Positions 23,587 through 36,000 of a stretch of DNA of 64,000 nt are shown here, piece after piece. The notes under the pieces are model-generated. The model made no database searches and was not told the DNA's origin. It was given only the letters and a program-made list of their open reading frames with translations. Source of the DNA: Silene conica (Eukaryota > Streptophyta > Magnoliopsida > Caryophyllales > Caryophyllaceae); assembly GCA_029255685.2 (NCBI GenBank), contig CM055313.2, positions 54,847,579 to 54,911,578 of the forward strand. The letters run 5' to 3'. The position numbers and the translations under genes are program-made. Numbering within the stretch: the first letter of the stretch is position 1; each line of letters opens with the position of its first letter.

Positions 23587-25366
23587 ACTTGTTGTTGCAT
23601 GCTTAATCGGTTTATAGTTTTTCCGAGTTTTTGAGACTTAAAACAAAACTAATATTTCAAGACCCTTATATATATCACTCGAATTTTTGGCATGTATATT
23701 AAATCTGGTCCTAAAATGTTTTTAGGTTATATGATAATTTATGAGATTTAATATATTGTTCATAATAAAGATTTTAATCATTTAAATGCTTTTTTATGAC
23801 AAAATCGAGTTAAATGATTAAAATAGAAAGAAAATGTTTCTAGCCTTGTAATTTTCACACGACCTCACATGCTAATTTTACTTAATGTATGTAAAATTTT
23901 GGTACTATATGACTTTGTATAGCATGTTTTACGATTTAATTGTTAAAACCGTAAAAAGAGGTAATTTGGCCATTTATATACGATATTTCGAAATTTATTT
24001 CGGATAAAATGACCAATATTTTTACATTATAAATATTAAAGTAATATTTTCAGAATGTTAGTGAAAATAAAAATCCAAAATTTCGAATTTTTATAATTGT
24101 TTGGATTTAATTCGTAAATGTTATACATTTTAAAGGCATTATGAACAATGTTAATATAATTAAAGTGTTAATTATTATCAAAATTATTTATGACTAATTT
24201 TGAATCCTAAAATGTGTTAGGATATTATTTAGAACATAAGTTGTGTATGTTTTAATTTATGCATTTTAAAAGAGTTAAAAATGCTAAAATCTCATAAAAC
24301 CGGGTTAATTTCGACATAATAAGTTATTAGGGCGATTTGGCATTAAAATGAACATATTTATAACATTTTATATTGCTGTGTTTTTCTTATGAATGTCATT
24401 TTATATTACATTATTTTGAATCATGTAATTATTCTAGTATGGCCTTAGATTTAAATTGGTATTTCCCGTAATGTAAGGGGTTACCAATTCGGTTGTAATT
24501 TTGTGATCTCGTATCACCCAATTGTAATTTTTCCTATTTTATAATGTATAAAGTAGACTAGAAAAGTTGTAATATTTGTATTTTCCGGAGATCCTTGAAG
24601 ACGGTGCCATTCGGAAAGGAGTTCCGATCAAGACGGTGTTTGCCTCGATTTGCGTGCCTCGTCAAGATCAAGGGACCAAAGGAGTTGGTTTCCGAATTTG
24701 TACTCTTGTTATTTCTTTTCTAGGATAAGGCCATACTAGGAATTTATCGTTTGCTTTATTTTGTTTTAATATGTTGCATGCATAGCCAAATCGCCATTAA
24801 CATGTCATGCATATCGAGTATCGGGTCTTCAACGTATCAATTTTATTATCGATAATTCACCTAAATTAGTTCACTTAAAAGGAGATAGATAATAATTGAT
24901 AAGATCTCTTACGTTTAAAATATTGAGACTTAGCCTTACCAAAGAGTATGGACCCATGAATCCCTTCTTCACAAATATGTAGGCTCGGCTAAACCGGGGT
25001 ACTAAAATTGTCACGTTGGGTAAGTGGGGTAATGACGATTACACCTTGAAATTTGGTCGATCTCAACGAAGGTATTCGTAACCGTAGTTGCAATAAGTTC
25101 GGGCTATAGATAATTTTAAGAAAATTGTCGACCGAGAGTTCTAAGAGTAGAACCGATTAAAGGGTTAATCCACCAAATTATACCAATACGGGTTGAATCG
25201 GCTACACCGTACCCGGATTAGTATGGGTTTGGGTCTCGGGTTTATTTACTTAATTGTGTAAGAGATCGTTAAGTAAATACTTAACTTGTTTAAAATGTTT
25301 AACAAGTTTTAAAATGATGAACGTTAATTTTTCCTTCGTTTCCGTTTTTGTAGTTATTTTATCGCA
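23587..25366 (+). other. Element D leader with block conserved in element F
   Basis: 1.8 kb without a gene, AT-rich. The part at about 24440-24860 is recognisably conserved with F at about 47230-47640 (shared landmarks: 'cccgtaatgtaaggg', 'gtgatctcgtatca', 'aagacggtgccat', 'aaggagtt', 'gcatgcatagccaaatcgcc'). Most surrounding leader sequence has diverged. Confidence 0.75.
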
Positions 25367-28300
25367 ATGGATTCATTCAACCCTATCACTATTGATTCTT
25401 GTCATAATGTTTTCGACGATATTTGCAACCAAAACAACATTGATACTACTAGAGAAGTTCATTTCGGAACGGGTCCGGATGGCAGTATTAACTTCATTTC
25501 TTCTCTCCCACCTCCCAAAGGTTCATTTCTTGACACGGCTTATATAGATGAGCTAAATGAAGAAATGGACGCCTTATACTTGAAGGAGAGAGCTTATGAT
25601 GAAGCTAGTGGGAGTTCTAGCAAGAAAGATCTTGCAAAGAATAAAAGGAAGAAGAGAAAGTTAGAGAAAGGGCGATGCCACTATTGTAGTGTCATGGGCC
25701 ATTGGAGGAGGAATTGCCCCAAATACTTACGTCATATCCAAGAAGGTCTTGTGATTCCGTTAGGTAATTCCAAATCTGAAATTTTTGTTATTGACATAAA
25801 TTTTACATCCAACACATCATGGGTATTGGATACCGGATGTGGTTCTCACCTTTGTAATCGTTTGCAGGGTTTAAGAGAAGTGGAGAAGGTGGACAAGGGT
25901 GATATGGATCTCCGACTTGGAAATGGAGCTCGGGTAGGGGCCACTTCAAAAGGAACTTGCACTCTTGCCTTGACGAGTGGATATGAGCTAAAACTCAATA
26001 ATTGTTATTTTGTACCGTCTCTTTCCAAAAACATTATTTCTGTCGCAATGTTAGACATTGAAGGATATGATTTTTCCATTAAAAACAATTGTTGTGTAAT
26101 TTCAAAGAATGACATGGTAGTTGGCCGTGCCAATTCTATTAATGGAATCTATGTTTTGGAAACTTCCGACTCGTCTAATAATGTCTACAACGTCAATAAC
26201 AAAAGAATTAAAACAAGTGATCCAAATGAATCATATGTTTGGCATTGTCGACTTGGTCACATAAATGAAAATCGCATTAAAAGATTGGTAAAGACCAACA
26301 TAATTAAACCATTCGAATATGAATCTTATGGTACATGCGAGGCTTGCCTTCTAGGAAAGATGACTCGTAACCCCTTTAGTGGTAAAGGTACACGGGCCAG
26401 TGAGTTGTTGGGACTAATACATACGGATGTATGCGGACCACTATCAATTACCGCTAGAGGCAATTATGACTATTTCATCACCTTCACCGATGATTTAAGT
26501 AGGTATGGGTATATCTACTTAATGAAGCATAAGAGTGAAGCTTTTACGAAATTTAAAGAATTTCAGAATGAAGTAGAGAACCAACTCGATAGGAAGATTA
26601 AGACATTACGATCCGATCGTGGTGGAGAATATCTTAGTAATGAATTTGATTCACATCTAAAGGAATGTGGCATTGTGTCACAACTTTCGCCTCCAGGAAC
26701 ACCACAACTTAATGGTGTGGCTGAAAGGAGGAATCGAACCTTATTAGATATGGTCCGATCAATGATGAGCCAAACTAATTTACCCAATTCATTTTGGGGA
26801 TTTGCGATCCTCACCGCCATCAAATCGTTGAACAATAGTCCAACGAAAGCGACCGATAAGACTCCATATGAGATGTGGAAAGGAAAGGTTCCTAACTTAT
26901 CCTATATGAAGATATGGGGGTGCGATGCTTATGTCAAATCGAAAAACGATGACAAACTCGCACCAAGATCCGAAAAATGCATATTTGTTGGTTATCCAAC
27001 CACCTCTCGTGGCTACCACTTCTACAAACCTCAAGAAAACAAAGTGTTTGTGTCTTCTGAGGCTGTCTTCTTAGAAAAGGAGTTTATTTCTAAGAGACAG
27101 AGTGGGAGAAATTTTGAACTTGATGAAGTTCGAGAAGTTCAAGAGCCACAAACTGAAGCTGAGACTGAAGAAGATGTTCCTTCTTCATCCACTTCGGTAC
27201 CTATTCCACCTAGGAGGTCGAGTAGGGTCCCACATCAACCTGATAGGTATGTTGGACTAATTGAGGAAGATGGTAGCCTGGACGTTTTACTTTTGGAAAG
27301 TGACGAGCCTACCACTTACAAAGCTGCAATCTCTAGTCCCGACTCCATTAAATGGCATGAGGCCATGGTATCCGAGATGGATTCTATGCATCAAAACCAA
27401 GTATGGGACTTGGTAGACTTGACTAAGGAGATGAGACCTCTCCAATGCAAGTGGATCTTCAAGGTGAAGAATGGCATAGAAGGACATGATGATGTCTATA
27501 AAGCTAGGCTAGTAGCTAAGGGTTTTTCCCAAGTCCAAGGTCTTCATTATGATGAAACCTTTGCTCCGGTAGCCATGCTAAGATCCATTAGGATAATGTT
27601 AGCGATTGCCGCATTTCATGATTATGAAGTGTGGCAAATGGACGTCAAAACCGCCTTCTTGAACGGGCATTTAAAGGAGGATGTGTATATGATACAACCC
27701 GAAGGTTTTGAAGATCCTAAAAATCCTAACAAGGTATGCAAGCTTAAGAGATCCATCTATGGTCTTAAGCAAGCATCAAGGAGTTGGAATCATCGCTTCA
27801 ATGAAGTCATAAAAGAAAATGGTTTCACTCGAAGTGTCGAGGAACCTTGTCTATATATGAAATTCAGTGGGAGCAATGTTGTATTCCTGATCTTGTATGT
27901 GGATGACATACTACTCATTGGAAATGATGTTCCAATGCTTTCATCAGTGAAAGGATGGTTAGGTAACCATTTTCAGATGAAAGATCTAGGAAATGCACAA
28001 TGCATATTAGGTATCCGGATCTATAGAGATAGATCCAAGAGGATATTGGCACTAAGTCAAGGACCTTATATCGATAAGATTCTTCGACGGTTCAGCATGG
28101 GAAATTCCAAGAGAGGGTTTATCCCCATGGGAAGTGGCATTATATTGAGAAAGTCTCAATCACCCACGGAGCCCAAGGATGTTGAACGCATGAAAATGAT
28201 CCCTTATGCTTCCGCCGTGGGATCTATCATGTACGCCATGATATGCAATCGTCCTGATGTCTCGTATGCTTTGAGTATGACTAGTAGATATCAAGCAAAT

Positions 28301-28882
28301 CCAGGTGAAAGTCACTGGATTGCAGTCAAGAACATCCTTAAGTACTTGAGAAGAACTAAGGATTCATACTTAGTGTTTGGAGGGGAAGAAGATTTGTGTG
28401 TAAAGGGTTACACAGATGCAAGCTTCCAAACAGATAAAGACGATTTTAAATCCCAGGCTGGATTTGTCTTTATCTTGAATGGTGGTGCCATTAGTTGGAA
28501 GAGCTTCAAAGAACCAGTCGTTGCGGATTCTACAACGGAAGCAGAGTACATTGCAGCGTCAGAGGCTGCTAAGGAGGCAGTATGGATAAGGCAATTTATC
28601 GAGGGACTAAGGGTAGTTCCAAATGCTGAAGATCCTATCACCCTGTACTGTGATAACAGTGGTGCTGTCTTTCAGGCTAAGGAGCCTAAGTCTAGTAATA
28701 AATCTAGACATGTACCAAGAAAATATCATGTAATACGGGATTTCATTGATAGGAAGGAAATAGCGATATGTAAGGTTGGGACAGACGATAATGTGGCTGA
28801 TCCTTTAACCAAACCCTTGTCGCAAGCTAAGCATGATTCTCATGCTCGTTCTATGGGTCTTAAAAGTTTACCCAATGTGTAA
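25367..28882 (+). CDS. Element D Pol polyprotein with shortened Gag (copia)
   Basis: ATG at 25367, 1171 codons, uninterrupted. A zinc knuckle C-X2-C-X4-H-X4-C is at residues 104-117; the protease DTG is at 155-157. The integrase HHCC region (WHCRLGH to CEACLLGK) lies near 293-330. Its catalytic D, D, E sits in HTDVCGPL, LRSDRGGEY and NGVAERRNRTLLD. RT has MDVKTAFLNG and the catalytic YVDD (LYVDDILLIG). RNase H has GYTDASFQTD and TEAEYIAASEA. Only about 100 residues precede the zinc knuckle, where copia Gag normally has a much larger conserved domain, so Gag appears internally deleted in frame. The enzymes look usable; particle formation would probably need Gag from elsewhere. Confidence 0.92.
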   Translation: MDSFNPITIDSCHNVFDDICNQNNIDTTREVHFGTGPDGSINFISSLPPPKGSFLDTAYIDELNEEMDALYLKERAYDEASGSSSKKDLAKNKRKKRKLEKGRCHYCSVMGHWRRNCPKYLRHIQEGLVIPLGNSKSEIFVIDINFTSNTSWVLDTGCGSHLCNRLQGLREVEKVDKGDMDLRLGNGARVGATSKGTCTLALTSGYELKLNNCYFVPSLSKNIISVAMLDIEGYDFSIKNNCCVISKNDMVVGRANSINGIYVLETSDSSNNVYNVNNKRIKTSDPNESYVWHCRLGHINENRIKRLVKTNIIKPFEYESYGTCEACLLGKMTRNPFSGKGTRASELLGLIHTDVCGPLSITARGNYDYFITFTDDLSRYGYIYLMKHKSEAFTKFKEFQNEVENQLDRKIKTLRSDRGGEYLSNEFDSHLKECGIVSQLSPPGTPQLNGVAERRNRTLLDMVRSMMSQTNLPNSFWGFAILTAIKSLNNSPTKATDKTPYEMWKGKVPNLSYMKIWGCDAYVKSKNDDKLAPRSEKCIFVGYPTTSRGYHFYKPQENKVFVSSEAVFLEKEFISKRQSGRNFELDEVREVQEPQTEAETEEDVPSSSTSVPIPPRRSSRVPHQPDRYVGLIEEDGSLDVLLLESDEPTTYKAAISSPDSIKWHEAMVSEMDSMHQNQVWDLVDLTKEMRPLQCKWIFKVKNGIEGHDDVYKARLVAKGFSQVQGLHYDETFAPVAMLRSIRIMLAIAAFHDYEVWQMDVKTAFLNGHLKEDVYMIQPEGFEDPKNPNKVCKLKRSIYGLKQASRSWNHRFNEVIKENGFTRSVEEPCLYMKFSGSNVVFLILYVDDILLIGNDVPMLSSVKGWLGNHFQMKDLGNAQCILGIRIYRDRSKRILALSQGPYIDKILRRFSMGNSKRGFIPMGSGIILRKSQSPTEPKDVERMKMIPYASAVGSIMYAMICNRPDVSYALSMTSRYQANPGESHWIAVKNILKYLRRTKDSYLVFGGEEDLCVKGYTDASFQTDKDDFKSQAGFVFILNGGAISWKSFKEPVVADSTTEAEYIAASEAAKEAVWIRQFIEGLRVVPNAEDPITLYCDNSGAVFQAKEPKSSNKSRHVPRKYHVIRDFIDRKEIAICKVGTDDNVADPLTKPLSQAKHDSHARSMGLKSLPNV

Positions 28883-29674
28883 CCGATTATGCGATATGAA
28901 ATGAAAAATGTTGTTTTTACGTTCATATAAGATAATCTCGTTCATCATTTAAAGTTTTATACAACTTGTTTATTTTATATACTTTGTTAAATCCAATAGA
29001 ATTGTAGGACAATTGTTGAACCCTGTAGAAGTGAACTGGATTAACTTAGTATTGCCCCTAGTCACTTATATGAGGTGACGTCTCGAAGTGACTAGATTAT
29101 GATGCGATTGATGGTGAGTTCTTACACCATAAAGTCATAAGGGATGACTAGTCGATCATATAGACAACTGTAAAGTACACTTGTGTCGGGCAGTGACCGC
29201 TTATAGAGTTCTTTAGAATTCAATGGAGCCTGGTCGTGGCAAGAGCTGCTATATATATTCTTATGAGTCGATTCTTAGACTAGAGACTGGTTGCTCTAGA
29301 GGTGACATTATTCAGAATGACTTTGATTTATATTCTACGATCTTCCGTAAAAGGGGTCAAATGGATATATTTTGGGTCACAATGGATGATGTTGACCAAG
29401 GAGAACAGTTGGAAAGAAATTGTTCTGCCCCTTGTCAGGGTTATCTTAAATCTCAAGGCCACTCGAGGAGTAGTGAACTGAAAATGCGTGGCCACGCTCG
29501 GAGACTGTCTATGGTAGATAATTCCGGTCAAACAGTTACACTCCATATCGAGAAAAACCACTATTGATTTGATCACGTGCAAGTACGACCTGAAAGACAC
29601 CTTGCATTGAGTGGGAGATGATGTAATAGAACAAGAGAATCGGTGATCCACACTTGTGAGGACAAGTGGGAGAT
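28883..29674 (+). other. Element D 3' untranslated region and purine tract
   Basis: No convincing gene; a 114-codon open stretch at 29223-29567 has no recognisable family. The segment resembles F at about 51440-52123 and E (reverse) at about 39876-40560, including a 'gatgcgattgatgg' block. It ends with the purine-rich AAGTGGGAGAT before the 3' LTR. Confidence 0.75.
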
Positions 29675-30832
29675 TGTTGGAGTGAGTGTCCTCGACAATA
29701 ATGTGATCACGTCAATTATATTAATTATGTTGACAAATCTCTATAAAAGAATATTCATGGTATGATTCTTATCATAAGTCAACTGGTCAACATTAATCGG
29801 TAATGATTGGCTTGCTAGAGTTTGACATTACTGTCGTAATGACGGTGGTGACCAGTTGATCCCTTTAGGTCACACCTTTAGGACAGCTATCTCAATATTA
29901 AATGTAACAACTGTATGTTGATACGAGTTGATACATTTCTAGATTGTGAATAAAAGAGGAGATAATTTATAATAAGATTATAAATTATTTTAGTGATCGA
30001 ATTGTCATCACTATCAATTATTTGTTTTATGAAACATAATAATAAAATGAATGAATCGAATAAACTACAATTGTTGTAGTTATAGAATGCGATTAAATAA
30101 TTATATGAAATTATTTAATTACTAATTTACGATAAAAGGTTTAAAATGTTAAACTACGTAAATAATATTATCCTAATAATGTTACGGATTTGATCCGTTT
30201 TAGTGGTGTGGACCGTGTGATATGTCACACACACACACACACATTTTACATATTACATTATGTAATAGGAACATTAGGAAGACAATGCATTTAATTTGTT
30301 AATGCATGCTTGAGACAATTGAGAGAATTGAGTGCCAATCTATTGGGCACTCTAACCCTTGTCTCGGCCGAACCAAATGGAGGAACAAAACAAGTTTTGT
30401 TCTTTGGTTCACTAATCTCATTCATTCACATTTTGACATACTAGGGTTTTTGTCTTTGAGAGAGAAAGAAAAGAAAGAAAAATAAGGTTCATTTTTCTCA
30501 AACCCTAGCCGTGCACCTCCTTCAATCTAGCAAGTTTGTTTGTTGATTCTAGCACAATAACATACAAACATTGAGAGTTAGTGTGTCTTGGTGTTCATCT
30601 TTGGAGGCCATCATCTCTTTGAAGGTTCAAGGAGGATCATCCGTGTGAATTAGCTCAAGAACAAGTGAAGTAGGTGACTTCACTTGTGCCCTAATTTTGC
30701 CGAGAGTCTCAATGTAAGGGAGCTCATTCTTACTCCTTAATCTCGTCATAATCACTAGTTAAGCATGCTTAAGATCTATAATTTATAAGATAAATAAAAC
30801 TAGTATGACTATATAGGTATATGAACCTAACA
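29675..30832 (+). repeat. Element D 3' LTR
   Basis: 1158 bp, over 99% identical by eye to 22413-23572. Confidence 0.95.
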
Positions 30833-31039
30833 AGTAGTTGTCTTATGAGTTGTACTCTTGTTTTCACCAAGATAGTTTTATAATTCAGTTGTATGAACTC
30901 GAGCTTTGAGATAACTTTATATATTTAAAGTACTGTTTTTCTTTCCTTTGTATCTACTGCCTCGGGAAACCGAGATGGTAACACCCTTATTTATCTGGGG
31001 AGTCGTAGTAAAGGCCCTTAAATAAATGGGGGTGTTACA
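30833..31039 (+). repeat. Element B 5' LTR, segment 3
   Basis: Starts with duplicated AGTAG and finishes B's LTR at GTGTTACA (31039), matching 38143-38346. Confidence 0.92.
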
Positions 31040-31587
31040 AAGTGGTATCAGAGCCAACGATCCTCAGGCCTAACCTAATGAATTCAATGAATGTAGGAGA
31101 GTCTAAATAAAATGAACCCCGGGATAGGGCTGTTAGGAGCACACAAAAGGGAAGTAGGAGTCTAGGGCTCCCTCACACCGAACCATTGGCCCTATCAGTT
31201 TTACCCGGGAACCCAGAGTGAATATACGAGGGAAAAGGGTAGGTTAAGAAAAGATGGAAGTAATGGTATACTGTGGTAAGTAGCTTATGAGAACTCTTAA
31301 TACATGTGACTGTTTGGAAAAGCCGAGAGGGGCATGTGCATGAAAGAATTTTAATTGTTGAATAAAGAAGTGTATATTAATATGAATATGTGAAGTTATT
31401 TGAAGCATGACAGTAATTCTTCTCTTATCATGTCTAGTGATATGCGGTTATGTGATCCCGAGCCATGTTACAGTTATATGTTATTCAAACTGATAGTTAA
31501 TGATAGACTTTATTGTTTAGGGGTTTGGCCCTAACCCAAATGGGTGCCCACATGCGTCGGGACTCATTTCTTTTCTTGTGTTATAAT
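31040..31587 (+). other. Element B leader with tRNA-Met primer site
   Basis: Primer site TGGTATCAGAGC at 31043-31054. The leader shares blocks with A's leader (7259-7440). An ATG-less or alternative start at 31513 is in frame with gag, but the ATG at 31588 begins the typical Met-Pro-Pro-Arg-Arg sequence. Confidence 0.85.
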
Positions 31588-33057
31588 ATGCCTCCGCGAA
31601 GAGACAATGCCGTTAATATCACGCAAGAAGAATTGGACCGTTTGATAGCAGAAAATGAGGCCCTAAAGGCCAAACGTATGGACTCCGCAAAAATGAGCAC
31701 AATCATCGCGATGCATCACCCAACCCAATTCACTGGGGAGGGGGAACCTCATCTGCTGGGAGCTTGGTGCCGGGAATTCAGTAACCTATTCGAGTTGGTG
31801 GATTGCCCTGAGGAATTGAGGGTTGACCAAGCAGCCCACTATCTGAGGGGTATGGCTGGAGACTGGTGGACCGGGAACAAGGGAGATATCCGAGAGGCAG
31901 CTCGAGAGGATGGGACCGAGTTTGTTGCTTGGATCGCATTCAAAAAGATCTTGTATGAGGTGTTTCTACCAGAATTTCAGAAGAGCAAGCTAAGGGAGGA
32001 GTTTGATACATTCAGGATGTCGGAGGACATGACAATAGAGGCTTACTACAGAAAATTTATCCAGTTGGTGAGCTATGTGGGAGACATGGGGTTTGACGAT
32101 GCCATGCTGGCAATGAAATTTGAGAGGGGGTTATCAATCGCCATCAAAAAGAGACTGATTGCAGCTCCGCCCACCACAGTCCGTGACATCTACTTAAGGG
32201 CTGGGGCGGCAGAGAGGCTTTCATTGATGATCAAAGAGGACAAGAAGTCCAAGACTGAAAAGAGGAAGGCTGAAGTGGTAACTGAGAGTTCAGGGTCGAA
32301 AAAGCAAAGTACTAACAAGTTCAGTGGATACTTCGGTAGTAGTGCCTCTGGTGGTGGGAGAAACCAAAGTGGGGGCAACTTCAGGAATGGGGGTTCTGGC
32401 AATGGTTCAGTGGGAATAGTCCGTTTCGGCTGTGGAAAGACGGGGCACAAGAAGGCAGTATGTCGCTCTTCTGGAGGGAATCAGTCCGGGGGTTATCGCA
32501 CGCCTACATCCGGATATCAGGGATCCCGCACTCAGTCCTATGGTAGCAGTGGCTATCGCACACCTATGACAAACTATGGTGGGGGTGCGAAGTCTCGAGG
32601 GAGCAGCAATTATCAAAAGAACCATAACAACTATCCGAACCGCTCGTACCAGAATCAATACCATGAGAATGGAAGCAATCAGAAGACTGGAGCAGAAGGG
32701 AACCAGCAGGCTGGGACATCTAGTGCCAGTCAGAGTGGGGTCAAATCCAGTGGCAAGCTCTTTGCCATGGGAAAGCAGGCAGCTAAGGAGGATGCTCATG
32801 TGGTAACCGGTACTTTTCTTGTGAACTGTAAACCTACTTTCGTACTTTTTGATTCCGGTGCCACCCATTCGTTTGTGTCTAGAGATCATGTTAAGGCTTT
32901 GGGGCTTGAGAGATTCGACTGGGTCGCGGATTCAGTGACCATACCTTCAGGCGAGTCGATAGTTTGTAATAGAGTATACGGTAGTGTACCCATCAAAATT
33001 GGGGAAGCAACTTTCTTTGGTGACCTCATAGAATTTCCTTTGGGTGGGGGGGTTTGA
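31588..33057 (+). pseudogene. gag: Element B gag-protease (frameshifted, defective zinc knuckle)
   Basis: Chosen start ATG 31588. The Gag core is at about codons 30-200 (RVDQAAHYLRGMAGDWW, then FLPEFQKSKLREEF). A Gly/Ser/Asn/Gln-rich region surrounds the zinc knuckle near 32425-32465. There the first cysteine of C-X2-C-X4-H-X4-C is an arginine (R-F-G-C-G-K-T-G-H-X4-C), one T-to-C step from Cys. Protease DSGATHSF is at about 32851-32874. The frame is lost at a run of seven G around 33043-33049 inside the protease, and pol continues in another frame from 33044. This interrupts the fold, so it is unlikely to be programmed frameshifting, which would sit between domains. A sequencing error in the homopolymer is possible. 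Confidence 0.85.
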
Positions 33058-36000
33058 GGTGATCCTAGGGATGGACTGGCTGGGGAAGTATAGAGCTTTT
33101 ATCGACTGTCATCAGAAGAAAATTTCCTTGAAGGGACCTAAGGGGGTGAGGGTGTCTTACAAGGGATATCGAGTCAAGCCTAAAATCAAGTTCATATCCG
33201 TCAATACCCTTAAGTCTAGCTTGCGAAAAGGAGAGAGCCTAATCTTGTGCCAAATGTGGAATTGTGAGGCTGAGACCCCCAAGACTAGTGAAATACCTGT
33301 GGTACGGGAGTTTGAGGGAGTATTTCGAGACGACGTTCCAGGGTTGCCGCCGAGGAGGGAAGTGAAATTTTCCATTGACCTAAAACTAGGGGCGGGACCA
33401 ATATCTAAATCACCGTACCGTATGGGACCGAAGGAGATGGAGGAGTTGAAGAAGCAGTTGGATGAACTAGCTGAGAAAGGGTTCATTCGACCCAGTGTGT
33501 CACCCTGGGGAGCACCCGTTTTGTTTGTGAAGAAGAAGGATGGAAGTTTGCGACTTTGTGTTGACTACCGGGAGCTGAACAATGTGACCATCAAGAACCG
33601 TTATCCTTTGCCGAGAATTGATGACTTGTTCGATCAGTTAAGTGGAGCTGGGGTTTTCTCCAAGATTGATTTGAGATCCGGGTATCATCAGTTAAGAATA
33701 AAGGATGAAGATATTCCAAAGACCGCTTTCCGAACGAGGTATGGCCACTATGAATTTGTGGTTATGCCATTTGGATTGACTAATGCTCCAGCTGTGTTCA
33801 TGGACTTGATGAATCGAGTCTTCAGCCCATACCTAGACAAGTTTGTGGTGGTATTCATAGATGATATCCTGGTATACTCCAAGAATGCAGAAGAGCACGA
33901 GGACCATTTGAGGAGAATACTTCAGACCCTGGAAGAACATAAACTCAATGCTAAGTTGAGTAAGTGTGAGTTCTGGTTGGAGAGAGTGGCATTTCTGGGG
34001 CATGTAATTTCAAAGGAGGGGGTGTCTGTTGATCCTAGTAAAATCGAGGCTGTGAGTAGGTGGCAGAGTCCGAAGAATGTGAGTGAGATTCGAAGCTTCC
34101 TGGGTTTGGCTGGATATTATCGGAGATTTGTCAAAGATTTTTCAAAGATAGCGAAGACGTTGACGTCGTTAATGAGGAAAGAGAACCGTTTTGTCTGGGA
34201 TGAGAGTTGTGAGAAGGCATTCCTAACCCTTAAGGAACGCCTGACAACAGCTCCTATCCTTGCTTTGCCAGTTGGGAGTGATAACTTCGAAGTTTATACT
34301 GACGCTTCGAAGCATGGGTTGGGTTGTGTACTAATGCAGAATGGGAGAGTGATAGCGTATGCTTCTCGCCAACTGAAGACCTATGAAGAAAATTATCCGA
34401 CTCATGATTTGGAATTGGGAGCTGTGGTCTTTGCACTTAAATTGTGGCGCCATTACCTTTATGAAGCCACTTTTAAGGTGTTTTCTGATCATAAGAGCTT
34501 GAAGTATATCTACACCCAAAGAGAATTGAACATGCGACAGAGGAGGTGGATAGAGTTGATTGGAGACTATGATATGCAGATCGTCTACCATGAAGGCAAG
34601 GCGAATGTGGTAGCTGACGCCCTAAGTAGGAAATCTGTGCATGCTTTGAGTTGTGCCAGGTCGAGAGTGAGGTTGCATGGTGAACTAAGGGAGATGGGAA
34701 TATTCATGATCCGGAAAGGGGATGCTCTCAGTGACTTGACAGTGGAGCCTGAGTTGTATGGAGAGATTCGAGAGTTACAAAAGAGTGATGCGAGGATCCA
34801 GAAGTGGCGTGGGATGGTTGAGAGTGAGAGTGGAGAGACTGCATCCAAGTTCAGTATTCATACCGACGGTAGTTTGAGGTTCAGTGGGCGATGGTGTGTT
34901 CCAGATGTAGAGGAGCTAAAGAAGAAGATCCTGACTGAAGCTCATGCTACTCCATATTCCGTTCACCCAGGGGGTGATAAGCTGTATAAAGACCTTAAGA
35001 AGACATTCTGGTGGCCTAACATGAAGAAGGAAGTCGCTGAGTTTGTTTCCAGGTACTTGACATGTCAGAGAGTGAAAGGGGAGCATAAGAGACCTCAAGG
35101 GAAAGTTCAACCTTTGGATGTGCCAGAGTGGAAGTGGGAGAACATTTCAATGGATTTTATCGTGGGGTTGCCTCGGACTCAGAGGGGCAACAACATGATT
35201 TGGGTGATTGTGGATCGTTTGACTAAGTCTGCTCACTTTATTCCGATGAAAGATACATGGAGTAAGGCTGAGTTGGCTAAGTCATATGTGCAGAATGTGG
35301 TCAAATTGCATGGTGTACCCAAGGACATTGTTTCCGATCGAGACTCGAGGTTAATATCTAGATTTTGGCAGGAGTTGCAGGCAGCTTTGGGTACCCAATT
35401 GAAGATGAGTACCGCTTTTCATCCGGCTACTGACGGTCAGACCGAGAGGACGATTCAGACCCTTGAGGATATGTTGAGAGCATGCGTTCTTGAGTTCGGA
35501 GGATCTTGGGAGGATCGACTGGGGTTGATCGAGTTTTCTTATAATAACAGCTATCATGCCAGCATAGGGATAGCCCCTTTCGAGGCTCTGTATGGGAGGA
35601 AGTGTCGGAGCCCTGTGTGTTGGGATGATCGAGCAGATGTTGTGACCTTAGGGCCAGATATGATCCAGGAGATGGTGGAGCAGGTTCAGATTATTCGACA
35701 GAGGATGAGGGCCGCTCAGGATAGACAGAAGAGCTATGCGGATCTGAAGAGAAGTGAGATTTCATTCGAGGCAGGAGAGAAGGTACTGCTGAAGGTATCT
35801 CCAATGAAGGGTGTGATGAGGTTCGGGAAGCGTGGCAAATTGAGTCAGAAGTTTATTGGACTGTTTGAGATTTTGGACAGAGTTGGGGAGGTGGCATACC
35901 GATTAGCTTTACCTCCAGCTCTATCCAAGGTCCATAATGTGTTCCATGTGTCCCAGTTGAGGAAATATGTGAGTGACCCATCACATGTGCTTCAGCACAA

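Larger units (their letters stand above)
22413..30832 (+). mobile_element. Element D: Ty1/copia retrotransposon with intact pol frame
   Basis: 8420 bp, TGTTGG...CCTAACA, flanked by AGTAG at 22408-22412 and 30833-30837. The LTRs (1160 and 1158 bp) differ at about eight sites plus an AC-repeat length change. tRNA-Met primer site, one 1171-codon ORF, purine tract. The integrase-before-RT order proves copia; the lineage within copia is not settled. It inserted into the 5' LTR of B and is the youngest of B, C and D by LTR divergence. Confidence 0.95.

Noticed and set aside
29223-29567. 114-codon frame after D's pol
   Set aside because: It lies in a 3' noncoding region that is conserved at DNA level with E and F, where the frame is not kept.
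33040-33060. Programmed frameshift between gag and pol in B
   Set aside because: The shift is inside the protease domain at a G homopolymer, not at a domain boundary, and I see no slippery heptamer with a downstream structure; mutation or sequencing error is simpler.
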